Positions 7,297-9,644 of a stretch of DNA of 9,644 nt are shown here, piece after piece. A program made the position numbers and the translations under genes. Origin of the DNA: JAAYXU01 sp050942555 (lineage in GTDB: Bacteria > Bacillota > Clostridia > Christensenellales > UMGS416); contig JBMNNN010000068.1 in NCBI GenBank assembly GCA_050942555.1, positions 1 through 9,644 of the forward strand. The letters run 5' to 3'. How positions within the stretch are numbered: position 1 is the stretch's first letter; each line of letters starts with the position of its first letter. A model generated the notes under the pieces. That model did not search any database. It was not told the origin of the DNA and saw only the letters and a list, made by a program, of their open reading frames with translations.

Positions 7297-7319
7297 ACCC
7301 TGTTACCCCCTATGGCCGT

Positions 7320-8582
7320 TTACCAGGCCTCCAGCATCCCTTCGATGACCTTTTTACTGCCCCTGCGGCCCACAAATGCGGCTGCCATCCTGTCAAAATC
7401 GAACACCATCCGCGCGGCCTCCATGACGTCGTCCCGCGTCACGCGGTCGATCCGCTCGAGCGTCTCCTGCTCGGTGCGCCTGCGCCCGTAGAAGAGGACG
7501 CTGCGACCCCCGCCGCTCATCCGGCTCTCGATGCCTTCCCGGCTGAGTATGAAGTTGCCCCTGAGCTGCTCTCTGGCCCTCAGGAATTCCTCCTCCGTGA
7601 CGCCGTCCGCCACGATCCGGCGGATCTGCTCGCGTATCTTTTCCAGCACCTGCGGCCCGTTCGGGTCGATCGTGCCCGTATCGACGACAACCATGCCGCC
7701 GCACGAGTGGTACACCGGATAGGTAAAGATGCCGTATACGAGCCCCAGTTCTTCCCGAAGCGTCTGAAAAAGGCGCGAGCTCATGCCTCCGCCCACGATA
7801 TTATTAAGCACATTGATCGCAATCATCAGCCGGTGGTCCCGCTCTACGCCCGGGAAAGCCAGCGCGATGTGAAGCTGCTCCACCGATTTTACCTCGTAGC
7901 GGACCGTACGCCCGCTCCGCTGGTGGGCCTGCGGCAGGGGCGTGGACTGCTCGTGCGCGCTGTCGGGCACGACCTGCTCGAGCGCTTCGAAAACCGTCTT
8001 TTCGTCAAAGCTGCCCGCGATGGAAAATACCGTATTGTCCCACGCGTAGTGGGCGCGGCGGAAATCGACGAGCTTTTCACGTGTCAGGGAGGAGATGACG
8101 CGTTTGGCGCCCAGCACCGGCTTGGAGAGCGGATGCCCGTTGAAATAGCATTCGTACAGCAGCTCGTGAACCCTGTCCTCGGGACTGTCGTCGGCCTGCG
8201 CTATCTCGTCGAGCACAACGCTTTTTTCCCGCTCGATGAAATCCTCGTCCATCAGGGAATGGTACACGATGTCGGTCAGCAGGTCGAGCCCCAGCCCGAT
8301 ATGCTGCTGCGCCACCTTGACGTAAAAGCAGGTCTCTTCTTTGGTGGTAAAGGCGTTCAGCGTCCCGCCGACCTCGTCCATCTCGACCGCGATATCCCGC
8401 GCAGTGCGCGTAGGTGTCCCCCTGAAGGAAATGTGCTCCAGGAAATGAGAGATCCCGCTTTCTCCGGGCGTTTCGTTGACGCCCCCTGTACGGATCCAGA
8501 ATCCCATCGACACCGCTGGAGTCGTGTTCATATGTTCACCGGTCACGATCATCCCGTTTGACAGCTTTTGCAGGAATTGCAT
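7320..8582 (-). CDS. M16 family zinc metallopeptidase (MlpA/YmxG type)
   Basis: A 420-residue processing-peptidase homologue of the M16B type, likely cytoplasmic, as no signal peptide is visible. The N-terminal catalytic half has the inverted zinc motif HFLEH at 46-50 (His46, Glu49, His50). Glu126 in VLDEI, 76 residues further on, stands where M16 enzymes place the third zinc ligand. The second half contains the conserved SSRLFQTLREELGLVYGI (268-285), with the Arg276/Tyr283 pair typical of the family. Length matches the Bacillus subtilis homologue class. The frame is open up to 8711, but ATG 8582 is chosen: AAAGGAG lies eight bases upstream, a promoter sits just beyond, and the extra 43 residues look non-conserved. 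It heads a two-gene unit with the dUTPase. In many Bacillota this peptidase lies near pnp and dut, which agrees with the neighbour. Physiological substrates are not known from sequence. Confidence 0.95.
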   Translation of the reverse strand: MQFLQKLSNGMIVTGEHMNTTPAVSMGFWIRTGGVNETPGESGISHFLEHISFRGTPTRTARDIAVEMDEVGGTLNAFTTKEETCFYVKVAQQHIGLGLDLLTDIVYHSLMDEDFIEREKSVVLDEIAQADDSPEDRVHELLYECYFNGHPLSKPVLGAKRVISSLTREKLVDFRRAHYAWDNTVFSIAGSFDEKTVFEALEQVVPDSAHEQSTPLPQAHQRSGRTVRYEVKSVEQLHIALAFPGVERDHRLMIAINVLNNIVGGGMSSRLFQTLREELGLVYGIFTYPVYHSCGGMVVVDTGTIDPNGPQVLEKIREQIRRIVADGVTEEEFLRAREQLRGNFILSREGIESRMSGGGRSVLFYGRRRTEQETLERIDRVTRDDVMEAARMVFDFDRMAAAFVGRRGSKKVIEGMLEAW

Positions 8583-8609
8583 GCGCTCCGCTCCTTTCGC
8601 ATGCCATCC

Positions 8610-8638
8610 ATTATAATGGCTGTGGGAAACAAAGACAA
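8610..8638 (-). promoter_or_regulatory. promoter of the M16 peptidase-dUTPase unit
   Basis: Reading the minus strand, TTGTCT (8638-8633) is followed after 17 bases by a perfect TATAAT (8615-8610). The predicted transcript starts near 8603, about 20 bases before the peptidase ATG and just ahead of its AAAGGAG site. The -10 is embedded in the 12-base palindrome CCATTATAATGG. The plus strand therefore also reads TATAAT (8612-8617), but there it has no fitting -35. Confidence 0.6.
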
Positions 8639-8726
8639 CAACGAATTCCGAAAGGCTGTCCGCTGGCCGAGGCTCGCTCCCGCTGCATCTCTGTGAACCG
8701 CATGGATTCATTATCGGGACCCGTAG

Positions 8727-8746
8727 GGCGGGGGCTTGCTCTCGCC
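8727..8746 (+). other. 8-bp hairpin favouring plus-strand RNA
   Basis: GGCGGGGG (8727-8734) pairs with CTCTCGCC (8739-8746) around a CTTG loop. Two of the eight pairs are G-U when read as plus-strand RNA but become A-C mismatches on the minus strand. The asymmetry hints that, if functional, the RNA is made from the plus strand. Confidence 0.35.
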
Positions 8747-8818
8747 GCGTTCCTCTCCACGAAATACGGTAAATCTTGCCCTGAACGGTCCGCTCTGCTC
8801 ATGGTTAAGTGGGCGTAA

Positions 8819-8832
8819 GCCACCATGGTGGC
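8819..8832. repeat. 14-base perfect palindrome
   Basis: GCCACCATGGTGGC is its own reverse complement. Just upstream, CATGGT (8800-8805) can instead pair with ACCATG (8822-8827), enclosing GGC-GTAA-GCC, so two alternative structures compete for the same bases. It could be a dimeric regulator site or part of an RNA fold. Confidence 0.45.
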
Positions 8833-8891
8833 CAAGTGCCTGGCGTTGCGAAGGAACATCGCACGACATTCATTCACAAAAATAAACCGGA

Positions 8892-9497
8892 TTAACCAAT
8901 ATAGGCTCTCACCCGCAGCGATGCGCCTGCCTTTTCGGCTATTTCCCGGCAGGCGGCGATTTTTTCCTCTCCAAGCGTATCGATCACCGACATAGTGACC
9001 CGAATGCCGCGCGCCGCGCATTTCCGGCAGAATTCGAGCACCGCGCCAAACGCGGCGGAGCCGTGCTCCGGGTGGCACAGCGCGTCGTATTCCTCTGCGG
9101 TGGGGGCGTTGAGGCTGACAGACACGACATCGACGAGCCCCACGAGCTCGCCTGTCACATCGCGGCCGTGTATGAGGCTGGCCTGGCCGTTTGTGTTGAT
9201 GCGGATGGGCAGATCCGGACGGCGCGCGCGGATGCCCCGCGCCGCGTCGAGCAATACGGGCAGCGCCATCATAGGCTCTCCGAATCCGCAGAATACCACC
9301 TCGGAAACCTTGCGCAGGTCGTATTCGTCGACCGCGGCCAGCACGGCCGCCGCGTCGGGCTCGCCGTCCAGCCAGAGATTGTATTCGCCCACGCCGTTGC
9401 TTGTGCGACGCAGGCAGAAGTCGCAGTCGTTGGAGCAGCGGTTGGTCAGGTTGATGTACAGCGCATTTTTAAAGGGATAGACGTATGTATTGGCCAT
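8892..9497 (-). CDS. TatD family-associated radical SAM protein
   Basis: A 201-residue radical S-adenosylmethionine enzyme of the group regularly encoded beside tatD. Its reaction and substrate are unknown. The cluster-binding motif is Cys21-x3-Cys25-x2-Cys28 in NRCSNDCDFC, which would hold a [4Fe-4S] cluster. A GFGEP motif follows in VVFCGFGEPMM, and RINTNG and VSVSLNAP segments complete the core strands of the partial barrel. The protein is short for a radical SAM enzyme and ends soon after the core (RVRAYIG), with no extra cluster domain. The frame also has an ATG at 9512 that overlaps the tatD stop. The ATG at 9497 is preferred because AAGGAG (9509-9504) sits six bases upstream of it. The gene follows tatD by 11 bases and is probably in the same transcript. 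The family call rests on the remembered pattern of the TatD-linked group plus the visible tatD neighbour. Confidence 0.88.
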   Translation of the reverse strand: MANTYVYPFKNALYINLTNRCSNDCDFCLRRTSNGVGEYNLWLDGEPDAAAVLAAVDEYDLRKVSEVVFCGFGEPMMALPVLLDAARGIRARRPDLPIRINTNGQASLIHGRDVTGELVGLVDVVSVSLNAPTAEEYDALCHPEHGSAAFGAVLEFCRKCAARGIRVTMSVIDTLGEEKIAACREIAEKAGASLRVRAYIG

Positions 9498-9508
9498 GAA
9501 AGGCTCCT

Positions 9509-9644
9509 TCATTCCGTATTGTCCGGGATGCCGAAGAGTCGCCGCCCGTTTTCCATCGTGGTTTGTGCCAGCTCCTCGACTGGAACGCCCCGCAGCGCGG
9601 CGAGCCGCCGCGCGATGTGGGCGACGCAGCGCGGGTCGTTTCGT
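9509..9644 (-). CDS. tatD: TatD-type metal-dependent hydrolase, C-terminal end only
   Basis: Forty-four codons before a TGA at 9511-9509; the rest lies beyond the window. The visible residues start RNDPRCVAHIARRLAALRG, then continue to a block around TTMENGRRLFGI, closely following the end of TatD DNases (RNEP, then a helix with IAxLRG, then xxTxxNxxxLF). TatD proteins are TIM-barrel metal-dependent hydrolases with deoxyribonuclease activity in characterised members. The metal ligands are upstream of the window and cannot be checked. The gene is immediately followed by its usual radical SAM partner. Confidence 0.85.
   Translation of the reverse strand, partial: RNDPRCVAHIARRLAALRGVPVEELAQTTMENGRRLFGIPDNTE

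Larger units (their letters stand above)
8639..8891. other. gene-free region with possible RNA structure
   Basis: About 250 bases between the radical SAM stop and the M16 promoter. I see no protein with recognisable motifs. Frames on both strands are open for 60-150 codons, but this GC-rich DNA gives many such chance frames. Structural elements are present: a stem at 8727-8746, a GNRA-looped hairpin at 8806-8824 and a 14-base palindrome at 8819-8832. A TGCGA (8847-8851) and TCGCA (8859-8863) stem is also present. No T-run terminator for the radical SAM gene is evident. It may be a decayed mobile-element or repeat fragment, a 3' untranslated region, or a small RNA locus. Confidence 0.4.

Noticed and set aside
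7707..8561. 284-codon plus-strand frame opposite the M16 gene
   Set aside because: A mirror of the conserved peptidase frame with no start signal or family motif.
8583..8711. 43-residue N-terminal extension of the M16 peptidase
   Set aside because: The promoter and AAAGGAG site sit immediately before the internal ATG 8582, and homologues begin near the NGM segment.
8558..9078. Open frames on both strands through the gene-free region (86 and 155 codons)
   Set aside because: They overlap known genes or promoters, lack ribosome binding sites and show no known motif. I could not identify them as remnants of any family.
1..9644. CRISPR array, tRNA, rRNA, insertion sequence or defence island
   Set aside because: No regularly spaced repeats, cloverleaf sequences, transposase motifs or defence-gene motifs were seen on either strand.

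Overview
The window is a GC-rich bacterial chromosomal segment. It most resembles a member of the Bacillota, probably a Clostridia-like lineage. This is inferred from gene content, not from a marker gene: a clostridial-type topoisomerase IV pair, an all-alpha dUTPase next to an M16 peptidase of the MlpA/YmxG type, a TatD-linked radical SAM protein, strong AAGGAGG-type ribosome binding sites, and a TTG start. No rRNA, tRNA, CRISPR array, insertion sequence or phage gene was recognised.

Layout, plus strand. Positions 1-267 are an AT-rich intergenic stretch with nested inverted repeats, an imperfect direct repeat and a plausible promoter. Next come a membrane-anchored family 2 glycosyltransferase (268-1383) and a PlsY-family acyltransferase (1380-1997), joined by a 4-base ATGA overlap. 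After 49 bases come parE (2047-3999) and parC (3999-6455), joined by a 1-base TGATG overlap. Downstream of parC is a decayed small membrane-protein gene resembling DUF3784 proteins (6534-6864). It carries a frameshift and an in-frame TGA.

Layout, minus strand (read right to left). The last 44 codons of a TatD-type metal-dependent hydrolase (9643-9509) are followed by the TatD-associated radical SAM protein (9497-8892). A roughly 310-base stretch without a gene follows, holding a promoter, a 14-base palindrome and a hairpin that folds better as plus-strand RNA. Then come the M16 zinc peptidase (8582-7320) and the all-alpha dUTPase (7296-6904). The plus and minus blocks converge between 6864 and 6904 with no convincing intrinsic terminator.

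How the genes fit together. The GT2 and PlsY-like pair looks like a small lipid-modifying module, with sugar transfer to a lipid acceptor and acyl transfer from acyl phosphate. ParE and ParC form one A2B2 type II topoisomerase; the ParC C-terminal domain lacks a recognisable GyrA box, which favours topoisomerase IV over gyrase. The M16 peptidase and dUTPase are housekeeping quality-control enzymes. Most of the window is ordinary core genome. The points worth a second look are the broken DUF3784-like gene, the two structured intergenic regions, the uncharacterised TatD-linked radical SAM enzyme, and the substrate of the GT2/PlsY pair. I did not find a convincing new multi-gene system.
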